44,854 nt of DNA from Pseudomonas violetae (GTDB lineage: Bacteria > Pseudomonadota > Gammaproteobacteria > Pseudomonadales > Pseudomonadaceae). Where the stretch lies: positions 1 through 44,854 of the forward strand of contig NZ_JAKNRW010000043.1 of assembly GCF_023072615.1 (NCBI RefSeq), given 5' to 3'. Position 1 is the first letter of the stretch, and the number at the start of each line of letters is the position of its first letter. Below the pieces are notes generated by a model. It ran no database searches and was not told the DNA's origin. It saw only the letters and a list, made by a program, of their open reading frames with translations. Position numbers and translations under genes: made by a program. Positions 1 through 7,935 of the stretch are shown here, piece by piece.

Positions 1-62
1 CCTACGCGTCGCGGGGCAGGCTCGTCGGGGGTGGCCGGCGCTGTCAGGTCGAGGTCGCCCAA
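1..62 (-). CDS. nadD: NadD, nicotinate-nucleotide adenylyltransferase (N-terminal end only)
   Basis: Only the first ~20 codons lie in the window; the rest runs off the left edge. On the minus strand just after the proA stop an open frame reads (M)GDLDLTAPATPDEPAPRRVG, which would lead into the GGTFDPVHxGH nucleotide-binding motif of NadD outside the window. proA followed by nadD is the usual Pseudomonas order. I placed the start at a TTG (62..60), directly after the proA stop, with AGG about 12 bases upstream. An in-frame ATG at 95..93, inside the end of proA, is an alternative. The hydrophilic Pro/Ala-rich extension before the nucleotide-binding part is uncertain. NadD makes deamido-NAD from nicotinate mononucleotide. 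Confidence 0.6.
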   Translation of the reverse strand, partial: MGDLDLTAPATPDEPAPRRV

Positions 63-63
63 G

Positions 64-1335
64 TCAAATCGACGCCTGGCCGCGCAGCTGGCCATCGCCG
101 ACCACGATGTACTTCTCGCAGGTCAAGCCTTCGAGGCCCACGGGTCCGCGGGCGTGCAGCTTATCAGTAGAAATGCCGATCTCGGCACCTAATCCATATT
201 CGAACCCGTCGGCGAAGCAGGTCGGCGTGTTGATCATCACCGATGCCGAATCGACTTCGGCGACGAAGCGCCGCGTGTCGGCGAGGCTTTCGCTGACGAT
301 CGAGTCAGTATGATGGGAGCCGTGCTGGTTGATGTGCTCGATAGCTTCGTCCAGCCCGTCGACTACGCGGATCGACAGGATGGGCGCCAGGTATTCGGTG
401 TTCCAGTCATCATCGGTTGCCACGATCGCATCGATGATCACCCGGGTACGAGCGCAGCCGCGCAGCTCAACGCCTTTCTCGCGGAACTGGGCGGCCATGG
501 GTGGCAGGAAATCCTTGGCAACGGTTGCGTCTACCAGCAGGGTTTCCATTGCACCGCAGATGCCATATCGGTAGGTCTTGGCGTTGAAGGCGATGCGCTG
601 GGCTTTTGCCAGGTCGGCGTAAGCGCTGACATAAACGTGGCAAATGCCGTCCAGGTGCTTGATCACGGGCACGCGAGCATCGCGGCTCACTCGCTCGATC
701 AGGCCGCGGCCACCACGGGGTACGATGACATCGACGTACTCAGGCATGGTGATCAGCGCGCCAACGGCGGCACGATCAGTGGTTTCTACCACTTGCACTA
801 CGGCGGCGGGCAATTCGGCCTCGGCCAGGCCGCGCTGGATGCACGCCGCGATAGCGCGATTGGAGTGAATGGCCTCGGAACCGCCACGCAAAATGGTCGC
901 ATTACCTGACTTGAGGCAAAGGCTGGCCGCATCGATGGTCACATTGGGACGCGATTCGTAGATGATCCCGATCACACCCAGGGGCACACGCATCTTGCCG
1001 ACCTGAATACCTGAAGGCCGAAAGCTCATGTCGCGAATGGCGCCGACAGGATCGGGCAAGGCAGCGACCTGTCGCAGACCGACGATCATCCCGTCGATAC
1101 GTTCAGGCGTCAGTGCCAGGCGCTCTAGCAGCGCAGGTTCCAGGCCATTGGCACGACCGGCCGCCAGATCCAGCTCATTGGCAGCGGCAAGCTCGACGCG
1201 CGCCGCGTCCAGCGCATTGGCAGCAGCCTGCAGGGCGCGGTTTTTCTGCGCGGTGCTGGCACGGCCAATGACGCGAGAAGCCTCGCGGGCAGCGCGACCC
1301 AGGCGGGTCATGTAGTCAAGAACGGACTCAGTCAT
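64..1335 (-). CDS. proA: ProA, gamma-glutamyl phosphate reductase
   Basis: A 423-residue protein of normal family length. It reduces gamma-glutamyl phosphate with NADPH to glutamate semialdehyde, the second step of proline synthesis, in the cytoplasm. It has the aldehyde-dehydrogenase fold. The catalytic cysteine is Cys260 in TYRYGICGAMETLL, and the segments GVIGIIYESRPNVT (about 120-133) and VIVPRGGRGLI (about 203-213) are typical ProA signatures. It is transcribed towards nadD, which begins immediately after its stop. The start ATG at 1335 fits the family N-terminus and lies about 50 bases downstream of a good -10 box. Confidence 0.97.
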   Translation of the reverse strand: MTESVLDYMTRLGRAAREASRVIGRASTAQKNRALQAAANALDAARVELAAANELDLAAGRANGLEPALLERLALTPERIDGMIVGLRQVAALPDPVGAIRDMSFRPSGIQVGKMRVPLGVIGIIYESRPNVTIDAASLCLKSGNATILRGGSEAIHSNRAIAACIQRGLAEAELPAAVVQVVETTDRAAVGALITMPEYVDVIVPRGGRGLIERVSRDARVPVIKHLDGICHVYVSAYADLAKAQRIAFNAKTYRYGICGAMETLLVDATVAKDFLPPMAAQFREKGVELRGCARTRVIIDAIVATDDDWNTEYLAPILSIRVVDGLDEAIEHINQHGSHHTDSIVSESLADTRRFVAEVDSASVMINTPTCFADGFEYGLGAEIGISTDKLHARGPVGLEGLTCEKYIVVGDGQLRGQASI

Positions 1336-1382
1336 GGTCTGGAGTGGTCTTTGCTAGGTCTTGTTAAAGAATAAAGCGGCAG

Positions 1383-1411
1383 ATTATAGCTGTCGCGACC
1401 CGCGACTAACA
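1383..1411 (-). promoter_or_regulatory. Possible sigma-70 promoter of proA
   Basis: On the minus strand there is a perfect -10 hexamer TATAAT (1388..1383), about 48 bases upstream of the proA ATG. The -35 position 17 bases further upstream (TGTTAG, 1411..1406) is poor. The placement in the 188-bp divergent gap between proA and the glycosylase gene supports it. No clear promoter for the plus-strand gene was found in this gap. Confidence 0.4.
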
Positions 1412-1523
1412 GCGGTGACGGGCGGATGGTCGAAATGGACTTCAATTTGCCGACGTTCAGCCGTAATTAAGGTGCATATTGTTATCCTCACTGCTCTATC
1501 AGCCCCGATAAACGCTGTTCGTC

Positions 1524-2222
1524 ATGACCAACCTGACTGCCTCATCCGCCTGCGACCTCAAGCCCCACGCGCTGCCGGATGCCTTTTTTGACCGCGACGC
1601 ACAGACGCTCGCGCGGGATCTGCTGGGCAAAGTCATTCGGCACCGGGTCGGTGATTTGTGGCTCAGCGCCAGGATCATCGAGACCGAGGCCTATTATTTC
1701 GAAGAAAAAGGCAGCCACGCCTCGCTCGGCTACACAGAAAAGCGTAAAGCTTTGTTTCTGGATGGCGGTCACATCTATATGTATTACGCCCGCGGCGGTG
1801 ACTCGCTGAATTTCAGCGCCCAGGGCCCGGGCAATGCCGTATTGATCAAATCGGCCTATCCATGGGTCGATGAACTGAGCGGGCCGGCCAGCCTGGCGCA
1901 AATGCTGTTGAACAATCCCGATGCTCAAGGGCGCCCACGGACCTCGCAAAAGCTCTGCGCAGGGCAGACATTGCTGTGCAAGGCGCTAGGTTTGAAGGTG
2001 CCGGTCTGGGATACCAGGCGTTTTGACCATGAGGCGCTGCTGGTGGAAGACGTGGGCGCCCCGCCTGGCCACGTGATCCAGACCACCCGGCTCGGGATCC
2101 CTTTGGGGCGCGATGAACACTTGATGTATCGCTTCGTGGAGGCAGCGTATGCGCCGTACTGCACGCGCAACCCCCTGCGACGCGGGCAGGTCGAAGGGCG
2201 GGATTACATTTTGCTGAGTTGA
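1524..2222 (+). CDS. DNA-3-methyladenine glycosylase (AAG/MPG family)
   Basis: A 232-residue protein of the alkyladenine DNA glycosylase family (Pfam Pur_DNA_glyco), which excises alkylated purines in base excision repair. The family hallmark ETEAY is at 53-57 (ARIIETEAYY) and carries the catalytic Glu. The stretch IYMYYARGGDSLNFSAQGPGNAVLIKSAYP (about 84-113) matches the base-flipping and nucleotide-pocket part of the family. The C-terminal segment with GIPLGRDEHLMYRF is also typical. The gene is divergent from proA. No strong ribosome binding site precedes the ATG; the start is chosen because it is the only ATG before the conserved LPxxFFxRD segment. Confidence 0.9.
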   Translation: MTNLTASSACDLKPHALPDAFFDRDAQTLARDLLGKVIRHRVGDLWLSARIIETEAYYFEEKGSHASLGYTEKRKALFLDGGHIYMYYARGGDSLNFSAQGPGNAVLIKSAYPWVDELSGPASLAQMLLNNPDAQGRPRTSQKLCAGQTLLCKALGLKVPVWDTRRFDHEALLVEDVGAPPGHVIQTTRLGIPLGRDEHLMYRFVEAAYAPYCTRNPLRRGQVEGRDYILLS

Positions 2223-2240
2223 ATAATCGAGCCCCCTGCA

Positions 2241-2332
2241 GGAGCGAGCTTGCTCGCGATGTTTACCAGAGCGCCGCGCTGATCCAGAAAGCACTCGCTA
2301 TCGTTAGCGACCATCGCGAGCAAGCTCGCTCC
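2241..2332. repeat. REP inverted pair (REPIN-like) A
   Basis: A 21-base element (2241-2261, GGAGCGAGCTTGCTCGCGAT plus G) is followed 50 bases later by its exact reverse complement (2312-2332). Each arm is itself imperfectly palindromic. This is the common extragenic palindrome of the P. fluorescens group. It lies between the glycosylase and DedA-PAP2 genes. Confidence 0.9.
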
Positions 2333-2405
2333 AGGATTCGGTGGTGTGTTGAAGCGTGTGTTCGTCCACTGAGGACGCTTATATAAATTCGATGGAGTTG
2401 TTTTT

Positions 2406-3722
2406 ATGGGCCCATGGCTCGATAGCGTGACCGGATGGCTCGCGGCAAACCCTCAGTGGCTGGCTGCGGCTTTATTCATCGTGGCCTTTGTCGAGTGCCT
2501 GGCGATTGCAGGGCTGATCGTCCCAGGCACAGTGTTGTTGTTTGCCGTGGCAGTGCTGGCCGGCAGCGGCGCGCTGTCGTTGAGCGAGACATTGCTGCTG
2601 GGGTTTGTCGCCGGGGTGATGGGCGATGTCGCTTCTTACTTCATCGGGCGACATTTTCACCAGAACATCCGCCGCCTGCCTGGCTTGCGCCATCATCCGG
2701 AATGGATTGCCGGCGCGGAGTCGTATTTCCAGCGCTACGGCATCGCCAGTTTACTGGTAGGCCGCTTCATCGGCCCGCTACGTCCCATGCTGCCCATGGT
2801 CGCTGGGATGTTCGACATGCCCTTCCCGCGCTTTGCCGCGGTAAGCCTGCTGGCCGCTGCTGGCTGGAGCGTCGCCTACCTTCTGCCTGGCTGGGCCGCC
2901 GGCGCGGCGATTCGCCTGCCCTTGCCGGAAGGTTTCTGGCCAGAAGCGGGCATCGTGGCGGGCAGTATTGCGGTGATGGTCGGCCTGAGCATCACCAGCA
3001 GCATACGCCGCCATCGCAAGGCGACGGTGTTGATTACCAGCATGAGCCTGCTGATTCTGGCCGGGCTATTTATCGGCTACCCGCACCTGACCGCACTCGA
3101 CCAGGGGGTGATGACACTGGTACAGGAACATCGCAGCCCGACGCTCGATGAAGTCGCCGTGACGCTGACGATTATCGGTGAATTCCGCAACATGCTGCTG
3201 TTCAGCACACTGCTCGTCGCCCTGTTGCTGGTGATGCGCCAATGGCGCAAGGCGGTCTTCGCCGGCGCAACGCTATTGATTACGGCGCTGGCCAACACCG
3301 GGGCCAAACAGTTTTTTGCCCGGCTACGCCCGGAAGTTCTCAGCGATCCGCTCACCAGCTACAGCATGCCCAGCGGCCATGCCTCCGGGGCGTTTGCGCT
3401 GTTCCTGACCCTGGCGGTTTTGGCCGGTCGCGGGCACCCCCCACGCATGCGCCTGACCTGGCTGCTGGTGGGTTGCCTGCCGGCACTTGCGATTGCCTTG
3501 TCGCGGGTCTACCTGGGGGCACACTGGCCGACCGACATTACGGCGGGGGCGGTGCTGGCGGCCGGTGTCTGTGCAGCGAGCCTGTGGACAATACAGCGCA
3601 GTGAAGAACTCAAGGCCATGCCACCAAAAGTCTGGTGGTTGATACTGCCGGCAATGGCGACACTGTTCAGCTTCTTCGCCCTGCGCCACCTGCCACACGC
3701 CATGCTGCGCTACGCCTACTGA
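2406..3722 (+). CDS. DedA-PAP2 fusion membrane protein
   Basis: A 438-residue inner-membrane protein with two domains. Residues about 10-195 are a DedA/SNARE-associated domain, with the signature GRFIGPLRPMLPMVAGMFDMP. Residues about 205-400 are a PAP2 (type 2 phosphatidic acid phosphatase) domain with all three active-site motifs: K301-x6-RP309, PSGH at 322-325, and SR366-367 with H373 and D377. DedA proteins are linked to lipid flipping and undecaprenyl-phosphate recycling, and PAP2 enzymes dephosphorylate lipid phosphates or undecaprenyl pyrophosphate, so a flippase plus phosphatase for lipid carriers is a reasonable inference. It stands alone between a REP pair and a convergent gene. Family-level assignment is firm; the substrate is unknown. 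Confidence 0.92.
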   Translation: MGPWLDSVTGWLAANPQWLAAALFIVAFVECLAIAGLIVPGTVLLFAVAVLAGSGALSLSETLLLGFVAGVMGDVASYFIGRHFHQNIRRLPGLRHHPEWIAGAESYFQRYGIASLLVGRFIGPLRPMLPMVAGMFDMPFPRFAAVSLLAAAGWSVAYLLPGWAAGAAIRLPLPEGFWPEAGIVAGSIAVMVGLSITSSIRRHRKATVLITSMSLLILAGLFIGYPHLTALDQGVMTLVQEHRSPTLDEVAVTLTIIGEFRNMLLFSTLLVALLLVMRQWRKAVFAGATLLITALANTGAKQFFARLRPEVLSDPLTSYSMPSGHASGAFALFLTLAVLAGRGHPPRMRLTWLLVGCLPALAIALSRVYLGAHWPTDITAGAVLAAGVCAASLWTIQRSEELKAMPPKVWWLILPAMATLFSFFALRHLPHAMLRYAY

Positions 3723-3746
3723 GGTTTCTACACAAGTGCGTGCCGA

Positions 3747-4337
3747 TCAGGCGAACAACTCGCCTTGCAGTTCATCGAGCAGCGCCTGGATGGCATCCAG
3801 CCGTTGCTGCGGATCATCGAGTTGCAGCAAATCGATCTTGTCCACTTCGGCGAACGGCAACAGGTACGCCAACTGATTGGCCAACGACTGCTGCCCAGTT
3901 GCTTCGGTGCCCATGTTCAACGCTTCGACCATCGGGTGCTCGGCCAATGCCTTGAGCAAGGCCACGAGGTCCGCATCTTCGTCCTGCAACGGTTGCTCCG
4001 GCTCGTCTTCCAGCCACTCGACCTCGGCGACCGTCAACTGATCGCGCTGGACCTCGGTGCGCAGCACATTGAAGCGCCTGCCGCCCTGCACGCGAATGCC
4101 TAACAGGCCGTTGGCCTGCTGTTTGAAATCGGTAATCAGTGCCTCACAGCCGACCCACGCATAGCCATCGGGCGCAAGACCAACCTCTTCGCCGTCGAGG
4201 ATGCACACCACGCCGAACCCGCCGCCCTGTTTCATGCAGCGACCGATCATGTCCAGGTAGCGCGCTTCGAAAATCTGCAAGTCGAGGATGCAGCCAGGAA
4301 ACAGCACTGTGTTCAGTGGAAAAAGCGGCAAGCTCAT
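3747..4337 (-). CDS. LON substrate-binding-domain protein (no protease)
   Basis: A 196-residue protein starting MSLPLFPLNTVLFPGCILDLQIFEARYLDMI, the typical start of the Lon N-terminal substrate-binding domain (Pfam LON_substr_bdg). It has no ATPase or peptidase part, so it is a stand-alone LON-domain protein of unknown role. The second half (about 125-196) is helical and Leu/Asp-rich. I chose the ATG at 4337 because a ribosome binding site, TAAGGAAA on the minus strand (4351..4344), is well spaced from it; an ATG two codons earlier (4343) is possible. That binding site overlaps the stop codon of lrgB, so the gene is coupled to the lrgAB pair. Confidence 0.85.
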   Translation of the reverse strand: MSLPLFPLNTVLFPGCILDLQIFEARYLDMIGRCMKQGGGFGVVCILDGEEVGLAPDGYAWVGCEALITDFKQQANGLLGIRVQGGRRFNVLRTEVQRDQLTVAEVEWLEDEPEQPLQDEDADLVALLKALAEHPMVEALNMGTEATGQQSLANQLAYLLPFAEVDKIDLLQLDDPQQRLDAIQALLDELQGELFA

Positions 4338-4348
4338 AGACATTTTCC

Positions 4349-5065
4349 TTACACCACCATCGACACCGCCAACGGCAGGAAAACCGCCGTGGCCACGCCC
4401 ATCAGACTCATTGCCAGCGCCGCGAAGGCGCCGCACTCTTCACTTTCCTGCAGGGCCACCGAAGTGCCCACCGCATGGGCCGTCATGCCCAGCGCCATGC
4501 CGCGAGCTTCCGGGCTGTGGACCCCGAGTCGATTCAGCAGGCCAGGTCCGAAAATCGCCCCGATTACCCCGGTGATGAGCACAAACACCGCCGCCAGCGC
4601 GGCCACTCCACCAATCTGCTCCGCTACCAGCATGGCAATCGGCGAGGTCACGGACTTGGGCGCCATGGTCATCAGGATCATGTGTTCAGCGCCGAACGAC
4701 CAGCCGAGCAACACCCCAAGACCGGTGGCCACCACCCCGCCTATCACCAGCGTAGTAAATATCGGCCAGAACAACTGCCGAATCCGCCGCAGGTTCAGGT
4801 AGAGCGGCACAGCCAGTGCCACAGTCGCCGGCCCCAGCAGGATGCTCAGGATCTCGGTGCTTTTGCGATACTCGGCATAGGTAATGCCGCAACCGACCAG
4901 CACTGCGATCACCAACAGCATGGACACGAGCACCGGCTGCAAAAAAATCCAGCGGGTTTTCTCGAATGCCGCCAGCACCAGCTGGTAAGCCCCCAGCGTG
5001 ATGCCAATGCCGAACAATGGATGGTGAATCACTGACGTCCAGGCGCCCTGCCAGTCAAAGATCAT
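4349..5065 (-). CDS. lrgB: LrgB/CidB family membrane protein
   Basis: A 238-residue polytopic membrane protein of the LrgB family (Pfam LrgB). It partners the holin-like LrgA/CidA proteins, which are linked to murein hydrolase control, autolysis and, in some bacteria, transport of small organic acids. The conserved part around PKSVTSPIAMLVAEQIGG (about 136-153) and GMTAHAVGTSVALQ (about 193-206) is characteristic. The start overlaps the stop of lrgA by four bases (ATGA), showing translational coupling. The downstream LON-domain gene reads on in the same direction 11 bases after the stop. Confidence 0.92.
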   Translation of the reverse strand: MIFDWQGAWTSVIHHPLFGIGITLGAYQLVLAAFEKTRWIFLQPVLVSMLLVIAVLVGCGITYAEYRKSTEILSILLGPATVALAVPLYLNLRRIRQLFWPIFTTLVIGGVVATGLGVLLGWSFGAEHMILMTMAPKSVTSPIAMLVAEQIGGVAALAAVFVLITGVIGAIFGPGLLNRLGVHSPEARGMALGMTAHAVGTSVALQESEECGAFAALAMSLMGVATAVFLPLAVSMVV

Positions 5066-5424
5066 TGGCCGTCCTCAGGTGTAACATGGCGCTTGACCAA
5101 GCGCTGCATCAGCATTCCGGCAAACGCCATCGAAAGCAGTAGCGACAACACCAGTGCGCCGACAATGGCCCAGAAATCCGCCGCAATATCCTTGGCGTAC
5201 ACCATGACCCCAACTGCCGGCGGTACCAGCAGCAGCGGCAGGTAACGCAGCAGGCTGCTGGCCGCCAGGCTCAGTGGCTCGCCCACCTGCCCGCGACTGA
5301 TCAGATATGCCAGCAATAACAGCAGGCCGACGATGGGCCCCGGCAACACCGGCAGAAACAGGTGATTGATCGCCGTGCCCAGCAATTGGAACAGCACCAG
5401 CCATGTCAAACCTCGTAACAACAT
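5062..5424 (-). CDS. lrgA: LrgA/CidA family holin-like protein
   Basis: A 120-residue protein with about four membrane segments, of the CidA/LrgA holin-like family (Pfam LrgA). The signature LFLPVLPGPIVGLLLLLAYL near residues 22-41 is present. With LrgB it forms the usual two-gene module. In Pseudomonas and Staphylococcus such modules affect lysis and biofilm behaviour; whether this copy is a Cid or Lrg type cannot be told from sequence. The ATG at 5424 is preceded by GGGAGACGAGG, an acceptable binding site. No LysR-type regulator (a common partner of cidAB) lies beside it. Confidence 0.9.
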   Translation of the reverse strand: MLLRGLTWLVLFQLLGTAINHLFLPVLPGPIVGLLLLLAYLISRGQVGEPLSLAASSLLRYLPLLLVPPAVGVMVYAKDIAADFWAIVGALVLSLLLSMAFAGMLMQRLVKRHVTPEDGQ

Positions 5425-5468
5425 CCTCGTCTCCCGCCAAACCCGTCACCCGCAATGGCGGGCCGATC

Positions 5469-5474
5469 ATTATA
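5469..5474 (-). promoter_or_regulatory. Possible -10 box for lrgAB
   Basis: A perfect TATAAT on the minus strand 45 bases upstream of the lrgA start, preceded by TGCT, close to an extended -10. No convincing -35 hexamer is seen 16-18 bases upstream, so an activator may be needed or the box may be chance. Confidence 0.35.
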
Positions 5475-5620
5475 AGCATGCCCACGCTATGGACCGGCAT
5501 TCGCCAAAAGCATGTTCAGTTGACCGCAGTACGCGGCCGTGATGATCTAAAGTGGTAATTCGGGAGGTCTGACCCCCCACCTCAAAAACTATAAATCCGA
5601 TGAACCCAAGGAGAGTCTCA

Positions 5621-6076
5621 ATGCCCTATGTTCCAGTTGCAGAGCTCAAAGATTATGTCGGCAAGGAACTTGGAAGTTCCGAATGGCTCACCATCGACCA
5701 GGAGCGCATCAACCTGTTCGCCGAAGCCACAGGGGACTACCAGTTCATCCACGTCGACCCGGTCAAAGCCGCGCAAACGCCATTCGGTAGCACCATTGCC
5801 CACGGTTTCCTGTCGCTGTCGCTTATTCCAAAGCTGATGGAGGACATCCTCATACTGCCTGAAGGCCTGAAGATGGTGGTCAACTATGGCCTCGACAGCG
5901 TGCGGTTCATTCAGCCGGTCAAGGTCAATTCCAAGGTCCGCCTCAAGGTTGACCTGACCGAAGTCACCGAGAAAAAGCCCGGCCAGTGGCTGCTCAAGGC
6001 CACCGCCACGCTTGAGATCGAAGGTTCGGACAAACCGGCTTATATCGCTGAACCGCTGTCGCTCTGCTTCGTGTAA
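5621..6076 (+). CDS. MaoC-like (R)-hydratase family protein
   Basis: A 151-residue single hot-dog-fold protein of the MaoC/NodN family, whose members hydrate (R)-specific enoyl-CoA or related thioesters. The hydratase motif is visible as FAEATGDYQFIHVDPVKAA (about 31-49), with the catalytic Asp (ATGD) and His (FIHVD), followed by the conserved FGSTIAHGFLSLSL. The start at 5621 is set by AAGGAG at 5608-5613; an upstream in-frame ATG at 5600 has no such signal. It is a single gene, with no fatty-acid or PHA genes beside it, so the natural substrate is open. Confidence 0.88.
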   Translation: MPYVPVAELKDYVGKELGSSEWLTIDQERINLFAEATGDYQFIHVDPVKAAQTPFGSTIAHGFLSLSLIPKLMEDILILPEGLKMVVNYGLDSVRFIQPVKVNSKVRLKVDLTEVTEKKPGQWLLKATATLEIEGSDKPAYIAEPLSLCFV

Positions 6077-6189
6077 ATGATCCTGGATGCGAAGCAGCTC
6101 ATGCTGTTTCGCGCCTTCTCCTGTCTTCCTGGCTATATAAGGTCATGGAGCTGCGGCATACTCGGTCGCCTAATTGCCCGGATCCCGCT

Positions 6190-7908
6190 ATGCGCTCGAT
6201 TGCCCTCCTCGCGTTGACCCTGTTGCTGACCGCTTGCGGAGACGGCGAATCGCTGCTGCCGCCTGACGCTCGCCTGCCGGACGGCGGACGTTATCGCGGC
6301 GAACTGGTGGACGGATTGCTGCAAGGCCAGGGGCGGGTCGATTATCCGAACAGCAGCTGGTACGCCGGCGAGTTCGACAAGGGCCAATGGCACGGCCAGG
6401 GCGAATGGCACGGCAGTAATGGCGAAGTCTATCGCGGACAATTCAATCAAGGCCTGTTCGATGGCCAGGGTACGCTGACCACCCATGGCAGCAGCTACAC
6501 CGGGGGCTTCAAGGCCGGTCGACGGGACGGCGAAGGTACCCTCAAAGAAAACGGCATGACCTACCGCGGCGAGTTCAAGGCCGATCAATATTCAGGACTG
6601 GGTCGCCTTGAGCTCGAGGACGGCAGTTCCTATCAGGGCCAGTTCGCCCATGGCAAACCCAACGGTGAAGGCCAGCGCGGCGATGCCAGCGGCAACCAGT
6701 TCACCGGCCATTTCGTCGACGGTCAGCTCGAAGGTAACGGGACGTTCAATAGTGCTGATGGCGATATCTATGTCGGCAGCTTCAAGAATAACCAGCTGCA
6801 CGGCAAAGGCCGCTACGAGAACGCCGACGGCGATGTCTGGCTCGGGCAATTCAAGGAAGGCTCGCTCAATGGCAAAGGCGAACTGATTGGCGCCGATGGT
6901 AGCCATTATATTGGCCAGTTCAGCGACTGGCGCTTCAGCGGGCCCGGGCGATTGAACCTTGCGGACGGCAGTTTCTACGTTGGCCAGTTCGACAATGACA
7001 GCTACTCGGGCCGCGGCACGCTGGTATTGACTGATGGCACCGTGCAAAGCGGTACCTGGATCGCTGGCCAGAGGGTTCGCGACGCCGAGGGCAAGCTGCT
7101 TCCCGACAGTCTTGAACTTGGCCTGCTGGCTCAGGGCCGGTTGCTGGACGACGCCCTGGCGAGCGTGCCGGCCTCGACGCCGGCCGTCGAGCTCTACACC
7201 CTGACCCTTGGGGGTGATGGCAAGCAGAGCGTGTTCCTGCGCGAATCCGATTACGTCAGTAACATGCTCAGCAGCCGCTTTGGTGCGTTTGGCCAGATCC
7301 GCCTGGTCAACCATCGCGACCACCTGGTGGATCGACCGATGGCCACCCGGGAAAACCTGCGCCGCGCCGCGGCGACCCTGGCCGAGCGCAGCGGACCGGA
7401 AGACCTGATTTTCATTTACCTGACCAGCCATGGCACCAGCGAACACGAACTGGTATTGGATCAGCCGCGCATGGAGTTGTCAGATCTGCCTGCAGACGAG
7501 CTTGCTGCAGTGCTGGCCCCGCTGAAAAACCGCGATAAAATCATCGTAATTTCCGCGTGCTACTCCGGCGGTTTCATCCCGCCCCTCAAGGATGAACGCA
7601 CCCTGATCATGACCGCCTCACGGGCTGATCGCGTGTCGTTCGGATGTTCCGAGGAAGCCAACTTCACCTATTTCGGCGATGCCCTTTTCGCCCAGGCGCT
7701 GAACCAGACCGACGATCTGGAACAAGCCTTCAAACTGGCCAAGGCCACCGTGGCCGAGCGCGAACTCGCCGACAACTTCGAAGCATCCGAACCGCAGATA
7801 TGGGCGCCCAAGACCGTCCTGTCGCACTGGCAGTTATTGCGCAAGCAGCAAGCACGCAAGGCGCTGCAAAGTGTGTCTGTCGGCAGCAAGGATGCAAAGA
7901 GCAACTAA
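6190..7908 (+). CDS. MORN-repeat lipoprotein with C13 (legumain/caspase-like) peptidase domain
   Basis: A 572-residue protein. The N-terminus MRSIALLALTLLLTAC is a lipoprotein signal peptide with lipobox LTAC; residue +2 is Gly, which suggests release to the outer membrane. Residues about 34-295 are eleven consecutive 22-24-residue MORN repeats of the form Y-x-G-x-F-x-x-G-x-x-x-G-x-G, plus a partial twelfth. The C-terminal part (about 325-540) is a Peptidase_C13-like caspase-fold domain: His414 in YLTSHGT and Cys457 in ISACYSGG form the expected dyad after hydrophobic strands. It probably cleaves Asn/Asp-type bonds in the periplasm, but substrate and activity are inferred. The next gene starts 27 bases downstream, so the two are probably cotranscribed. 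An ATG at 6145 would spoil the signal peptide. Confidence 0.9.
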   Translation: MRSIALLALTLLLTACGDGESLLPPDARLPDGGRYRGELVDGLLQGQGRVDYPNSSWYAGEFDKGQWHGQGEWHGSNGEVYRGQFNQGLFDGQGTLTTHGSSYTGGFKAGRRDGEGTLKENGMTYRGEFKADQYSGLGRLELEDGSSYQGQFAHGKPNGEGQRGDASGNQFTGHFVDGQLEGNGTFNSADGDIYVGSFKNNQLHGKGRYENADGDVWLGQFKEGSLNGKGELIGADGSHYIGQFSDWRFSGPGRLNLADGSFYVGQFDNDSYSGRGTLVLTDGTVQSGTWIAGQRVRDAEGKLLPDSLELGLLAQGRLLDDALASVPASTPAVELYTLTLGGDGKQSVFLRESDYVSNMLSSRFGAFGQIRLVNHRDHLVDRPMATRENLRRAAATLAERSGPEDLIFIYLTSHGTSEHELVLDQPRMELSDLPADELAAVLAPLKNRDKIIVISACYSGGFIPPLKDERTLIMTASRADRVSFGCSEEANFTYFGDALFAQALNQTDDLEQAFKLAKATVAERELADNFEASEPQIWAPKTVLSHWQLLRKQQARKALQSVSVGSKDAKSN

Positions 7909-7935
7909 GCTGAACAGTATCAAGGGAGAAACACT

